Part shown: positions 34,851-46,862 of the stretch, one piece after another
Layout: each line of letters starts with the position of its first letter
Numbering within the stretch: position 1 is the first letter of the stretch
Assembly (NCBI GenBank): GCA_000720375.1
Contig: JOAA01000041.1
Coordinates: 9,500-73,499, forward strand
Source: Rhodococcus rhodnii
GTDB taxonomy: Bacteria > Actinomycetota > Actinomycetes > Mycobacteriales > Pseudonocardiaceae
Reading direction: 5' to 3'
DNA: 64,000 nt
Notes under the pieces: model-generated
Told to the model about the DNA's origin: nothing
The model's input: only the letters and a program-made list of their open reading frames with translations
The model's database searches: none
Program-made: the position numbers and the translations under genes

Positions 34851-36350
34851 GTGAGTATCCGTTGGGGGACGCCGGTTGCCCGTGGGGTGCTGGCCACCAC
34901 GATCATGGCGTCGGGCATGGCGATGCTCGACGGGACCGTCGTCAACGTCGCGTTGCCGACGATCGGCAAGGAGCTTGAGGCGTCCGTCGCGGGTCTGCAG
35001 TGGATCCTCGACGGATACCTGCTCTCACTTGCCTCCCTGATCCTCATCGCCGGATCACTGGGCGACCGCTATGGCCGTCGCAAGGTGTACGTCCTGGGCA
35101 TCGTGTGGTTCGGCGTCGCCTCCCTCCTCTGCGGGATCGCGCCGACCACCGAGCTCCTTGTGGTCGCGCGGATTCTGCAAGGCATCGGTGGCGCTCTGCT
35201 CACTCCCGGTTCGCTCGCGATCCTTCAGTCCTCTTTCGACCGTGCGGACCGGGCTCGGGCGATCGGCGCTTGGTCCGGTTTGGGCGGAATCGCCGCCGCC
35301 ATCGGGCCGCTCGTGGGTGGCCTGCTTGTGCAGGCGTGGTCGTGGCGGCTCGCGTTCCTGATCAACCTGCCGATCGCGGTCGTCTGCGTCTGGATGGCTC
35401 GTAAGTACGTTCCCGAATCGCGGGACGAGCAGATGCGGGGACATCCGGACATCATCAGCTCGGTACTCGGTGCTGTCGGACTCGCCGGGCTCACGGCCGC
35501 TCTGGTCGAGGCGCCGGTGCGCGGGCCCGATCCGATCGTGCTGATCGCCGCGGTCCTTGGTGTCGCTGGGTTGACCGCGTTCGTCGTTCTCCAGTTGAAG
35601 TCGCGGGACCCGCTTGTGCCGCCGGACATGTTCCGTGACCGCACGTTCACACTCTCGAACGCGCTGACGTTCGTGGTCTACACGGCGCTGGGCGGCGTGA
35701 TGATGCTGCTGGTCCTGCAGCTCCAGGTGTCGCTTGGCTACTCGCCGACCGCCGCGGGCATCGCCGGGCTGCCCATCACGATCATCATGTTGCTGACGTC
35801 CTCGCTGTCCGGTCGTATCGCGCAGAAGATCGGGCCACGGTTGCAGCTCGTGGTCGGGCCGTTGGGTATCGCGGCGGGAACGTTGCTGATGATGCGGATC
35901 GAGCCGGGTGCCTCGTACCTGACCGAGGTGCTGCCCGCGGTCGTGGTCTTCGGCCTTGGTTTGACGACCGTGGTCGCGCCTGTCACGGCAACCGTGCTCG
36001 CGGCCGCTGAGGATCGGCACGCGGGCGTCGCGTCAGGCGTGAACAACGCGATCGCGCGGACGGGCAGTCTGCTGGCGGTCGCCGTGTTGCCCGCGGTCGC
36101 AGGGCTGAACGGCGAGGCGTACGCCGATCCTGTGGCTCTCACGAGCGCGTGGCAGACGTCTCTGATGATCTGTGCTGTGCTCGCGGCTGTGGGTGGGTTG
36201 TTGGCGCTGGGCGTGCGCAACGACGTGCTCAGCGGACCGCCGGAGCCGGAGCACGAGTCCCCGGCGCCGGGCGAATGCATGCATTGCGGCGTCGAAGGCC
36301 CGCCAACACACATCAGGTCGTCAAGATCTCCGCAAGCATCTGTGGATTGA
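34851..36350 (+). CDS. MFS transporter, DHA2 (EmrB/QacA) drug-efflux type
   Basis: The protein of about 499 residues has 14 hydrophobic segments. It carries LDGTVVNVALPTI in helix 1 (motif D1), SLGDRYGRRKVYVLG in the loop 2-3 (motif A) and a GPLVGG-type motif C, all marks of DHA2 proton antiporters that export drugs or cations. The start is uncertain: GTG 34851 and TTG 34806 are both possible and neither has a strong ribosome site. The 3' end overlaps the converging dehydratase gene by 38 bases. The substrate is not predictable. Confidence 0.87.
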   Translation: MSIRWGTPVARGVLATTIMASGMAMLDGTVVNVALPTIGKELEASVAGLQWILDGYLLSLASLILIAGSLGDRYGRRKVYVLGIVWFGVASLLCGIAPTTELLVVARILQGIGGALLTPGSLAILQSSFDRADRARAIGAWSGLGGIAAAIGPLVGGLLVQAWSWRLAFLINLPIAVVCVWMARKYVPESRDEQMRGHPDIISSVLGAVGLAGLTAALVEAPVRGPDPIVLIAAVLGVAGLTAFVVLQLKSRDPLVPPDMFRDRTFTLSNALTFVVYTALGGVMMLLVLQLQVSLGYSPTAAGIAGLPITIIMLLTSSLSGRIAQKIGPRLQLVVGPLGIAAGTLLMMRIEPGASYLTEVLPAVVVFGLGLTTVVAPVTATVLAAAEDRHAGVASGVNNAIARTGSLLAVAVLPAVAGLNGEAYADPVALTSAWQTSLMICAVLAAVGGLLALGVRNDVLSGPPEPEHESPAPGECMHCGVEGPPTHIRSSRSPQASVD

Positions 36351-37293
36351 TGTTGCCGCCGGACACCACGGCCACGGTCCGGCCAGGCACGGCCGCACCT
36401 TTCAGGTAGGCGGCGACCGTCGTGGCGCCGCTGGGCTCGGCGACCAGGTGCGACTTGTGCGCGAGCACGCGGATGGCCTCGCGCATCTCGTCCTCGGTCA
36501 CGGTGATCATGCCGTCGATGACCTTCTGCAGGTGCGCGAATGTCAGCTCGGACGGCTGTGACCGCAGGCCGTCGGCGATCGTGCGGTTGCGGTCCTCGAC
36601 CGACCAGGTCACGCGGTGCCCCGCGGCCAGGCCCTCGGTCGTGTCCGCCGCCAGCTCGGGCTCCACACCATAGATACGTGCGTTCGGGCACAGCGCCCGG
36701 ATCGCGGTGCCGATGCCGGATGCCAGGCCACCGCCGCTGATCGGGATCAACACGACCTCGACGTCCGGCAGGTCGTGCGCGATCTCCAGGCCCGCCGTGC
36801 CCTGCCCGGCGATCACGTCGGGGTGGTCGAACGGCGGCACCAGCACCCCGCCGGTCTTCTCGACCAGGGCGTCCGCGTACTCCTCGCGTTTGCCGACCGG
36901 GCAGAGCACCACCTCGGCGCCGTACGAGCGGGTCTTCTCGATCTTCACCGTGGGCGTGTCCTCGGGCATCACGATGTGCGCCGGAACGCCGTACGCCCTT
37001 GCGGCATACGCAACAGCTTGCGCGTGGTTGCCACTCGAGTACGCGACGACGCCGCGCGCCCGCACGGGATCGTCGAGGCGGGCCAACGTGTTGAAGGCAC
37101 CCCGGATCTTGAACGCGCCGATCGGCTGGAGGTTCTCCGGTTTGATCCACAGTGGACGTTCCGGGTCCGCCCACATCGCCGGCAGCAGCGGGGTTCGCAC
37201 CACCCACTCCCGCACCCGGTCGGCAGCGGCTTTCACGTCGTCGATAGTCACCAGTTCCACGATGACCATCCTCTCACCCGCAAGATTGTCCAT
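36313..37293 (-). CDS. Threonine/serine dehydratase (PLP fold type II)
   Basis: The 326-residue enzyme has the PLP lysine in PIGAFKIRGA, the phosphate-binding SSGNHAQAVA, and a glycine loop ISGGGLASGIG. It lacks the C-terminal ACT domain of biosynthetic IlvA, so it is a short catabolic-type threonine or serine dehydratase giving 2-oxobutyrate or pyruvate. Serine racemase activity is an alternative, since the two are hard to separate. ATG 37293 has AGGAG six bases upstream. It is alone on this strand and overlaps the MFS gene end. Confidence 0.9.
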   Translation of the reverse strand: MDNLAGERMVIVELVTIDDVKAAADRVREWVVRTPLLPAMWADPERPLWIKPENLQPIGAFKIRGAFNTLARLDDPVRARGVVAYSSGNHAQAVAYAARAYGVPAHIVMPEDTPTVKIEKTRSYGAEVVLCPVGKREEYADALVEKTGGVLVPPFDHPDVIAGQGTAGLEIAHDLPDVEVVLIPISGGGLASGIGTAIRALCPNARIYGVEPELAADTTEGLAAGHRVTWSVEDRNRTIADGLRSQPSELTFAHLQKVIDGMITVTEDEMREAIRVLAHKSHLVAEPSGATTVAAYLKGAAVPGRTVAVVSGGNINPQMLAEILTT

Positions 37294-37363
37294 TGTGGAC
37301 TCCTGATGTGCCGGTGCTCACGTTCGGGCAACGATTAACGGCCGGTCAGCGTCGATTCAGACG

Positions 37364-37960
37364 ATGAGTGCTGAGCATAAAAATGGATTTCACCCGAGTC
37401 AGATCGCCGTCGCGGCGCTCTCGGCTGTCACGGCTGCGATCTTGGGCTCGACACTCGGTGTCGCGGGAACGGTACTCGGTGCCGCAATTGGTGCGATCGT
37501 GACGACCCTCGCAACCGAGCTGTACGCCAGATCGATTGACCGAGTTCGTAGCCGAGTTGTTAAGTCTTCGGTCGACTCGGACGAGTCACCGGACAAGAAA
37601 ACACGGCGCGTGCGCTGGCAATTACTCGCTGGCACTCTCGCCGCATTCGTTCTCGGCATGGTTGTGATCACCGGTATCGAATGGGTACGTGGTGAACCCC
37701 TTTCCGGTGACGCTAAGACCACGATTGGTGGCGTTCTGCAGCGGCCGGATCGCGGCGAGCAAAAATCAACTTCTCCACAAAAGGCACCGCCGCCGCCAAC
37801 GGTCACAGTTACCGAAACGCCGTCACAGCCGCCAACGACGACCACGACCACTTCGCCGCCCGCGTCTGGATCGAGCCCGTCGAGCTCGTCTTCAGCGCCG
37901 AGTACGACTACTGATCCGGTTCAGTCGGATACGCCGAGTGCGCCAGCGAGCCCGCACTAA
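37364..37960 (+). CDS. Two-helix membrane protein with Pro/Thr/Ser-rich tail
   Basis: The 198-residue protein has an N-terminal Ala/Gly-rich hydrophobic stretch (residues 12-50), a charged linker, one more transmembrane helix (about 87-108, LLAGTLAAFVLGMVVITGIEW) and about 60 residues rich in Pro, Thr and Ser, probably outside the cell. No family is recognised. It is monocistronic, divergent from the dehydratase and followed by an inverted repeat at 38013-38043. Confidence 0.6.
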   Translation: MSAEHKNGFHPSQIAVAALSAVTAAILGSTLGVAGTVLGAAIGAIVTTLATELYARSIDRVRSRVVKSSVDSDESPDKKTRRVRWQLLAGTLAAFVLGMVVITGIEWVRGEPLSGDAKTTIGGVLQRPDRGEQKSTSPQKAPPPPTVTVTETPSQPPTTTTTTSPPASGSSPSSSSSAPSTTTDPVQSDTPSAPASPH

Positions 37961-38012
37961 AGCGCTCTGTTCAGGCATGATTACAGCCCGTACATCTTTG
38001 GTGTGATTTGGA

Positions 38013-38043
38013 ACACAATTTCGCCCTGTTCGGGCCATTGTGT
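38013..38043. terminator. Interrupted inverted repeat, possible terminator
   Basis: ACACAAT (38013-38019) pairs with ATTGTGT (38037-38043), and within the loop GCCC pairs with GGGC. It lies about 50 bases after the membrane-protein gene. It could be a terminator or an operator. Confidence 0.4.
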
Positions 38044-38113
38044 AACGCGAGCGCGATTCATACGCTCGCTTGCGGAGGGTGACCCGGAAGAGTGACGAAT
38101 GAACACTCGAACA

Positions 38114-38189
38114 GGTGACGGGGTGAGTCGACCACCCCGTCACCTATTCCTTGAAAGCCCGTGAGCCGGCCCTGCATCCAGCTCACGGG
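38114..38189 (+). promoter_or_regulatory. Two successive hairpins in the leader of the S1 protease gene
   Basis: GGTGACGGGGTG (38114-38125) pairs perfectly with CACCCCGTCACC (38133-38144), and CCCGTGAGC (38158-38166) with GCTCACGGG (38181-38189). The second hairpin ends 12 bases before AAGGAG, so it could limit ribosome access or stabilise the message. Neither is followed by a U-tract. Confidence 0.45.
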
Positions 38190-38211
38190 TCCCTGCACCC
38201 AAGGAGACGAC

Positions 38212-39309
38212 ATGAACCCAAGGAAAACGGCCCGGTTAACCGGTGCCGTCCTCATTGCCGCCGCCATGGCTGTGATGCACAGTCTACCCGCGTCCGCGGC
38301 ATCTTCGGGTGGCACTTCTGCAACAGATTTGGCAGTTGTTCAGATCGAGGCCGAAAATCCCGGTCTGCTCGCCGCCATGAAGCGCGATCTGGGACTGGAT
38401 GCGGCTGCCGCCAGTGAGCTCATGGTTACTCAGTCCGCTGCGGCCGCGACGGAGAATTCGCTGCGTACGGCGTTGGGCGAGAGCTTCGGTGGCGCCTACT
38501 TCGACGCCGCCACAAGGAAATTGGTCGTCGGTGTGACTGACGCGGGCAAACTCGCGACCGTGACAGCCGCAGGCGCGACGGCCAAAATCGTTGCGCATAG
38601 TGCGGCCCAGTTGGACTCAACCGTCGCGCAACTGAACGCCCGCGAGGCCAGCGCACCGTCCTCGGTGACCGGTTGGTACGCCGACACTGTGACCAACGAG
38701 ATAGTCGTAACGGCCCTCCCCGGCACCGCTGAAGCCGCGAAAGCCTTCGCGGGCTACAACGTTCGGGTGAAAGAAGAAGCGGCGCCACAGCCGTTCGTCA
38801 AGGGCGGCGACGCGTACTACATCGGCAGCTCCCGGTGCTCCGTCGGTTTCACTGTGCGAGGCGGCTATGTCACAGCCGGGCACTGTGAAACGGAGACCGG
38901 CAGCTCTCAGCCGAACAACGGCACGTGGGCAGGCTCGTCCTTCCCAGGCAACGACTACGCGTGGGTACGCACTTCCGGTGTCACGCTTGAGCCGCGGGTC
39001 GGCAACGTGACGGTTCGGGGTTCGTCCTCGGCCGCGACCGGCGCGGACGTCTGCAAGGCGGGTTCGACTACCGGATACACCTGCGGCAGGGTCGGTTCCA
39101 AGAACCAGACCGTCCGCTACTCGCAGGGCACCGTCACCGGTCTGACCGCTACGAACGTGCGTTGTGCTGGCGGCGACTCCGGCGGTGGCTTCATCACCCC
39201 TGCCGGACAGGGCCAGGGCGTCGTCTCCGGTGGCAACACCTCGACGTGCTACTTCCAGCCGCTTGGCGAGATCCTCTCCAGGTACGGCCTGAGCCTGCTC
39301 ACGGGCTGA
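38212..39309 (+). CDS. Secreted S1-family serine protease (alpha-lytic/streptogrisin type) with pro-region
   Basis: The 365-residue preproprotein has a Sec signal peptide (residues 1-30, cleaved after PASA), a pro-region to about residue 195 that resembles the alpha-lytic-protease prodomain, and a mature chymotrypsin-fold domain. The triad is visible as His in YVTAGHCE, Asp in GNDYAWVR and Ser in GGDSGGGF. Paired cysteines lie near SRCSVGF/GHCE and at later positions. It should be an extracellular protease that matures by self-cleavage. ATG 38212 follows AAGGAGACGAC. The stop overlaps the converging thiE end by 11 bases. Confidence 0.9.
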   Translation: MNPRKTARLTGAVLIAAAMAVMHSLPASAASSGGTSATDLAVVQIEAENPGLLAAMKRDLGLDAAAASELMVTQSAAAATENSLRTALGESFGGAYFDAATRKLVVGVTDAGKLATVTAAGATAKIVAHSAAQLDSTVAQLNAREASAPSSVTGWYADTVTNEIVVTALPGTAEAAKAFAGYNVRVKEEAAPQPFVKGGDAYYIGSSRCSVGFTVRGGYVTAGHCETETGSSQPNNGTWAGSSFPGNDYAWVRTSGVTLEPRVGNVTVRGSSSAATGADVCKAGSTTGYTCGRVGSKNQTVRYSQGTVTGLTATNVRCAGGDSGGGFITPAGQGQGVVSGGNTSTCYFQPLGEILSRYGLSLLTG

Positions 39310-39952
39310 CAGCCAGCTGTGACTTCAACAAGCTGGCGGCAGCGCGCGGGTCTTCCGCCTCGGTGATCGCGCGCACGACCACCGCACGGGAGGCGCCTGC
39401 CGCCAGCACTTCCGGCATCCTGTCCGCGTCGATACCGCCGATGGCGAACCACGGCCTTGCCGGGTTCTCCTCGGCGGTTCGTCGTACCAGCTCGAGTCCG
39501 GGTGCCGGCCGGCCCGGCTTGGTCGGCGTCGGCCAGCACGGGCCGGTGCAGAAGTAGTCCACGCCCTGCTCGATGGCGGCCGCACGAGCCTGGTCGACGT
39601 CATGCGTCGAGCGGCCGATGATCATTTCTTCGCCGACGATCCGGCGCGCGTACTTCACCGGCAGGTCGTCCTGCCCGAGGTGCAGCACGTCCGCGCCGAC
39701 CGTGGCCGCGATGTCCGCCCGGTCGTTGACCGACAGCAGCGCGCCGTGCTTGGCGCAGACACCGGCGATCAGTTCGAGGGCCTTGATCTCCTGCCGTGCT
39801 TCGAGCGTTTTCGCGCGCAGCTGCACGATGTCCACGCCGCCCGCGAGCGCCGCGTCCACGAAGTCCGCCAGGTCGTCGCGCATGTCGGTGCACAGGTAGA
39901 GCCGTGCTTCGGCCAGCTTGCGCCTGAGGTCTGTCCCACTGAGTCCGGGCAT
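39299..39952 (-). CDS. thiE: Thiamine-phosphate synthase
   Basis: The 217-residue TIM-barrel enzyme joins HMP-PP and the thiazole phosphate into thiamine phosphate. It has [35 protein letters not shown], the pyrophosphate loop [16 protein letters not shown] and [10 protein letters not shown], all as in ThiE. It is transcribed away from thiO-thiS-thiG; the riboswitch in between points at thiO, so thiE seems not to be riboswitch-controlled. Confidence 0.93.
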   Translation of the reverse strand: MPGLSGTDLRRKLAEARLYLCTDMRDDLADFVDAALAGGVDIVQLRAKTLEARQEIKALELIAGVCAKHGALLSVNDRADIAATVGADVLHLGQDDLPVKYARRIVGEEMIIGRSTHDVDQARAAAIEQGVDYFCTGPCWPTPTKPGRPAPGLELVRRTAEENPARPWFAIGGIDADRMPEVLAAGASRAVVVRAITEAEDPRAAASLLKSQLAVSP

Positions 39953-39985
39953 ACCTTGATTTCTACGCTATTCTGATGACCGGTC

Positions 39986-40077
39986 CGCACGGGAGCCTGG
40001 CGAAACCGGGCTGAGAGGGAACTTGAGGAGTTCCGACCGTCGAACCTGATCCGGGTCATGCCGGCGCAGGGAGCGTG
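39986..40077 (+). ncRNA. TPP riboswitch (THI element) upstream of thiO-thiS-thiG
   Basis: The core elements are present in order: GGGAGCCTGG, GGCTGAGAGGGA, then ACCTGATCCGGGTCATGCC and GGCGCAGGGAG just before the thiO GTG. Because the aptamer ends at the start codon, TPP binding probably blocks translation initiation. Confidence 0.93.
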
Positions 40078-40079
40078 TT

Positions 40080-41143
40080 GTGGTCAAAGGAAAGATCGTA
40101 GTCGTCGGGGCAGGCGTGATCGGCCTGTCGGTCGCGTGGCGTGCCATGGCTTCCGGATGGCGGACTCTTGTGGTTGACCCGCAACCGTGTTCGGGCGCGT
40201 CCTGGGTCGCGGGCGGCATGCTCGCGCCGACAACCGAGGCGTGGCCGGGCGAAGAACCGTTGCTGGAGCTGGGCGAGGCGTCACTGCGCGGCTGGCCGGA
40301 GTTCGCGGCCGAGCTGGGTGACGTCGGCCTGCGAACGGAAGGCACGGTGGTGGCGGCCTTCGACTCGGCCGACGCCGACCAGCTCGCCATTCTGGCCGAG
40401 CACCTGGCTTCCATCGGGCGGAAAGTCGATCGGCTGACCGGTCCGGAACTCCGCAGAATGGAACCGACGCTGTCCACGTCGGTCCGCAGTGGACTGTCCG
40501 TACCGGGCGATCTGGCCGTGGACAACCGGAAGCTGCTGGACGTGCTGCGGTCGAAGGTGGAATTCCTCCATACGGAAGTGAAAGCGGTCCGGCCGGGTGC
40601 GGTGGATCTCGGAGACTCCACTGTGGACTGTGACGTGGTCGTCATCGCGGCCGGGGCATGGAGCAGGAATCTGCACCCACGGCTGAACTCGTTGATACGG
40701 CCGGTAAAGGGCGAGATCCTGCGACTGAAACCTGGGCGCGGTGCGCTGCCGCTCGGCCGGACCATCCGGGCCTTGGTCGAATCAAGGCCGGTGTATCTCG
40801 TTCCCCGAGGCACGGGCGAAGTCGTGCTCGGCGCGACGCAGTACGAAGCCGGGTATGACACGGAAGTCGCCGTGAAGGGCGTTCGGGATCTGTTGCTGGA
40901 CGCGGAACGTGTGGTCCCCGGCATCTCCGAGTACGTCCTCGTGGAAACCGCGGCGGGCGTACGAGCGTCGAGTCTGGACAACCTGCCGGTGATCGACTGG
41001 CTGGAGCCGGGCGTGCTGGTGGCCAGCGGGCATCACCGGAACGGCCTACTGCTCGCCCCGATCACCGCGGACACCGTGGTGGCCTTGCTCGACGGCGAAC
41101 CGATCCCCGAAGCGGCGAAGGCAGCCAGATTGGAGTCACGAGG

Positions 41144-41147
<4 letters not shown>
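40080..41147 (+). CDS. thiO: Glycine oxidase
   Basis: The 355-residue FAD enzyme oxidises glycine to dehydroglycine for thiazole formation. The N-terminal dinucleotide motif is VVVGAGVIGLSVAWR. SGASWVAGGMLAPTTEAWPGE and the C-terminal VLVASGHHRNGLLLAP match ThiO and related DAO-type oxidases. The GTG start sits directly behind the TPP riboswitch. The stop overlaps the thiS ATG. Confidence 0.92.
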
Positions 41148-42101
<954 letters not shown>

Positions 42102-42156
42102 CGAGCGGGCAAACAGTCATTATTGTCCGATGCACCTTTCACCGAGGGAGGGCAAC

Positions 42157-42585
42157 GTGACGCCTTCGGCTGCTGAGGACGTGCCGGCGCGGCTTTATCT
42201 CGCCATCGGACGGCTGTCTCGGTCACTGCGACGCAGTGGCGCTCCAGGGCTCGGACACGGCTCCATTTCCGCGTTGTCGACGTTGGTCGGCTGCGGTGAG
42301 ATGCGGCTCGGCGATCTGGCGAACAAGGAAGGCGTTGCCGCGCCGACCATGTCGCGGATCGTCGCCGCGCTCGTCGAGGCCAAGTACGTCCAGCGCGAGC
42401 CGGATCCGGTGGACCGGCGGGCCTGGCTGGTCAAGGCCACACCGGACGGTGAGCGGATGGTCTCCGGACTGCGCTCGACCCGCGTGCAGGAACTGCGCAG
42501 GCGGATCGAGCGCCTGCCGGAGGCCAAACAGGCTCAGCTGATCAGCGCCATTCCTGTGCTGGAAGAACTGCTCAGCGAGGAGTAG
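42157..42585 (+). CDS. MarR-family transcriptional regulator
   Basis: The 142-residue protein has a MarR winged helix: LGDLANKEGVAAPTMSRIVAAL as recognition helices and EPDPVDRRAWLVKATPDGE as the wing. GTG 42157 is chosen because GGGAGGG lies just upstream; ATG 42130 would add nine residues. It lies 55 bases after thiG but belongs functionally elsewhere. The nearest downstream gene, an ion channel, converges on it, so its target is unclear. Confidence 0.85.
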   Translation: MTPSAAEDVPARLYLAIGRLSRSLRRSGAPGLGHGSISALSTLVGCGEMRLGDLANKEGVAAPTMSRIVAALVEAKYVQREPDPVDRRAWLVKATPDGERMVSGLRSTRVQELRRRIERLPEAKQAQLISAIPVLEELLSEE

Positions 42586-42637
42586 GCGCTGGTAGGCAGT
42601 GCTTCGGCGCTGCCGGGCAAGATCGAGTTGCAACGAT

Positions 42638-43516
42638 TCAGTCGCGGGCGGCCCGCAGCTCGGCGATCTCCGCGCGCAACGCCCTGATCTCGGTGAGCAG
42701 CAGCTCGTCCGAGGCTTTTTGTTCGGCCGCGTGCTTCTCCTCGGCCTCGACCAGTTCCTCGGTCATCCCGCGGTCCATCCCGTTGACCACCACCGCGATG
42801 AACATGTTCAGCACGGCGAAGCTGGACACGATGATGTACGTGACGAAGAAGATCCACGCGAATGGCGCCTTCTGCATCAGTTCCCTGGCGATGTCCGGCC
42901 AGCCCTCGCCGGTCATGATCTGGAACAACGTGAACAGCGTCGTGCCCATGTCGGCGAAGTGCTCCGGCTGCAAGTGCTGGAACAACTTCGTGGCCATCAC
43001 CCCAGCGACGTAGAGGATCAGGGCCAGCAGCGCCGCGATCGACGCCATTCCGGGGACGGCGGCCAGCAGACCGCTCACCACCCGGCGCATCGCCGGCACG
43101 ACCGAGATCAGCCGCAGCACCCGCAGGATGCGCAGCGAGCGCAGCACCGAGAACTCCCCGGTGGCCGGGACGATCGCGACGCCGATGATGATCAGGTCGA
43201 AGATGTTCCACGAGTCTTTGAAGAACTCCCAGCCGAACGCGTAGATCCGCAGCAGGATCTCCACGACGAAGATCGCCAGCGCGGCACGGTCGGCGAAGTG
43301 CAGGATGCTGCCGAACTGCGCGACAATGCCCGGTGAGGTCTCGAAGCCGAGCGTGATCGCGTTGAACACGATCACGCCGACGATGAAGCGCTGGAAGGCC
43401 TTGTGCGTCACCAGGGCGCGCACCTGTTCCCGAGAGATCACGGGGCTGAAGCGTAAAGGACACGCATCAACGGGGCAGTCCCCGTTGCGCCGGCTGGTGG
43501 ATAACTCCTTGGCCAT
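42638..43516 (-). CDS. Voltage-gated cation channel (NaChBac-like, single 6-TM domain)
   Basis: The protein of about 292 residues has S1-S4 with a charged S4 (SVLRSLRILRVLRLISVVPAMRR), a pore loop with selectivity filter MTGEGWPD between S5 and S6, an S6 ending NMFIAVVVNGM, and a C-terminal coiled coil (about 245-292, EELVEAEEKHAAEQ onward) that assembles tetramers. Bacterial NaV channels have TLESW at the filter; TGEGW here keeps the Glu and Trp but changes selectivity neighbours, so Na+ or Ca2+ preference is uncertain. ATG 43514-43516 is the likely start, without a strong ribosome site. Confidence 0.88.
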   Translation of the reverse strand: MAKELSTSRRNGDCPVDACPLRFSPVISREQVRALVTHKAFQRFIVGVIVFNAITLGFETSPGIVAQFGSILHFADRAALAIFVVEILLRIYAFGWEFFKDSWNIFDLIIIGVAIVPATGEFSVLRSLRILRVLRLISVVPAMRRVVSGLLAAVPGMASIAALLALILYVAGVMATKLFQHLQPEHFADMGTTLFTLFQIMTGEGWPDIARELMQKAPFAWIFFVTYIIVSSFAVLNMFIAVVVNGMDRGMTEELVEAEEKHAAEQKASDELLLTEIRALRAEIAELRAARD

Positions 43517-43594
43517 GGGAGCGTGAACACCAGCTGAAGTACGCCCGTCCAGCGATAGGCCAGCCCTAGATTCCCCGGGCGGACGGTCGCCGGG

Positions 43595-44132
43595 ATGGGG
43601 GTGACCGAGCTCAACCCGCCCGATCTGCGTGGCAACTTGGGCGAACAGAGCGCGCTGGCCACCGGCAAGATCCGCAACTCGGACGAGCCCGTCGGTTTCG
43701 TCGACCTGCTGCGGGTGCCGTTGAACCGCAGCGACCACTACAAGGTCCTGGTCGTGCTGGAACGTGTCATGGAGGACAACCGCACACCACCCGACGACCC
43801 CAGGATCGAGGCGGGGATCAAGGGCGGGCGCGTGAAGAAGACGGCGTCCGGCACCGGGCTGTCCCGCCGGACCGCCGCACTGCTGGTCTTCATGGCCGTG
43901 GTGATCATCGGTCTTGGCCTGGTCACGGTGTTCAACGAGGACACACCGCTGGACTGCGCCACGGGGTCGCTCAAGCTGACCGGGTCGACGGCGATCGAGG
44001 CCGTCATGCGGGAAGCCGGCGACAAGTACGCGAACACGACTGTTCACCCTGGTGGTCAACAAGGACGCGGGCATCAGCGACCGGCCGTGCGACGAGCTGC
44101 AGAACCCCGTACGGTGCCAGCCTGGCTCCTAG
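43595..44132 (+). pseudogene. Decayed membrane-anchored substrate-binding (PstS-like) protein
   Basis: The first 150 codons encode a soluble start, one transmembrane helix (AALLVFMAVVIIGLGLVTVF) and LKLTGSTAIEAVMREAGDKY, the opening of a phosphate-binding-protein-like domain. At about 44040 the reading frame no longer makes sense. The overlapping third frame then gives LFTLVVNKDAGISDRPCDEL and stops at 44130-44132, which resembles a later part of the same fold. A large internal deletion plus a frameshift explains this. The remnant runs into the 3' end of thiD. The parent family is inferred. Confidence 0.5.
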
Positions 44133-44950
44133 ACCTCGTCCTGCGACAGCCGCCAGAAAGGCGACACCGGGCCGTGGCCGTTGCCGAGCGGGTAGGAGTC
44201 CCGTACTGACCGGACGATGAACCGCTTGCCGAAGGCCACGGCTTCCGGCACGGTCGATCCCCTGGCCAGCTGCGACGAAATGGCCGAGGCGAGCGTGTCG
44301 CCGCTGCCGTGGGTGTTGCCGGTGTCGAACCGTGGCCCGGGCAGCTCGTGGAACGTCGAGCCGTCGTAGAGCAGATCCACGCAGTCGTCGACGTTCTTCA
44401 TGTGGCCCGCCTTGACCACGACCCACTCCGGGCCGTAGTCGAACAACGCCTTGGCGGCATCGCGCTGGGTGGCCATGTCGGTCACGTCGATGCCTGTCAG
44501 CAGACGGACTTCGTCGAGGTTGGGCGTGATCACGGTGGCGCGCGGGAACAATTCGGACCGCAACGCGTCCAGTGCGTTGTCCTGCAGCAACTGGTCGCCG
44601 CCCATCGACGCGGAGACCGGGTCGACCACGAACGGGGTGCTGCCGCCACGGCCGATGCCGACCCGGTCGGCCGCACCGGCGATGGCCACGATGATCTCGG
44701 CGTTCGCCAGCATCCCGGTCTTCGCCGCCCCGATCCCGATGTCCACCGCCACCGCCTCGATCTGAGCGGCGACCACATCGGGCGGGATCTCGACGATTCC
44801 GGTGACACCTATGGAGTTCTGCACGGTCACCGCCGTCACGGCAGTCAGTCCGTGCACACCACAGGCGAAGAGCGTCCGCAGATCGGCTTGAATGCCCGCA
44901 CCACCGCCGGAATCACTTCCGGCGATGGTGAGGACAGTGGGTGGAGTCAT
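44129..44950 (-). CDS. thiD: Hydroxymethylpyrimidine/phosphomethylpyrimidine kinase
   Basis: The 273-residue ribokinase-fold enzyme phosphorylates HMP and HMP-P. Visible are the start VLTIAGSDSGGGAGIQADL, then GMLANAEII, VVDPVSASMGGDQLL, TPNLDEVRLLTG and the catalytic GNTHGSGDTLASAI. It lies seven bases after thiC on the same strand, so the TPP riboswitch in front of thiC controls both. Length is typical for stand-alone ThiD. Confidence 0.95.
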   Translation of the reverse strand: MTPPTVLTIAGSDSGGGAGIQADLRTLFACGVHGLTAVTAVTVQNSIGVTGIVEIPPDVVAAQIEAVAVDIGIGAAKTGMLANAEIIVAIAGAADRVGIGRGGSTPFVVDPVSASMGGDQLLQDNALDALRSELFPRATVITPNLDEVRLLTGIDVTDMATQRDAAKALFDYGPEWVVVKAGHMKNVDDCVDLLYDGSTFHELPGPRFDTGNTHGSGDTLASAISSQLARGSTVPEAVAFGKRFIVRSVRDSYPLGNGHGPVSPFWRLSQDEV

Positions 44951-44957
44951 GTGTCAG

Positions 44958-46792
<1,835 letters not shown>

Positions 46793-46809
46793 TTTGGTAA
46801 ATCTTCTCG

Positions 46810-46839
46810 ACCATAACCACGATGACCGCGCGTTGCCAA
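46810..46839 (-). promoter_or_regulatory. Probable thiC promoter
   Basis: Minus-strand TTGGCA (46834-46839) and TATGGT (46810-46815) are 18 bases apart. The predicted transcript would begin about 10 bases before the riboswitch. Confidence 0.5.
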
Positions 46840-46862
46840 GACAACTGGCGTACCGTTTCGCT

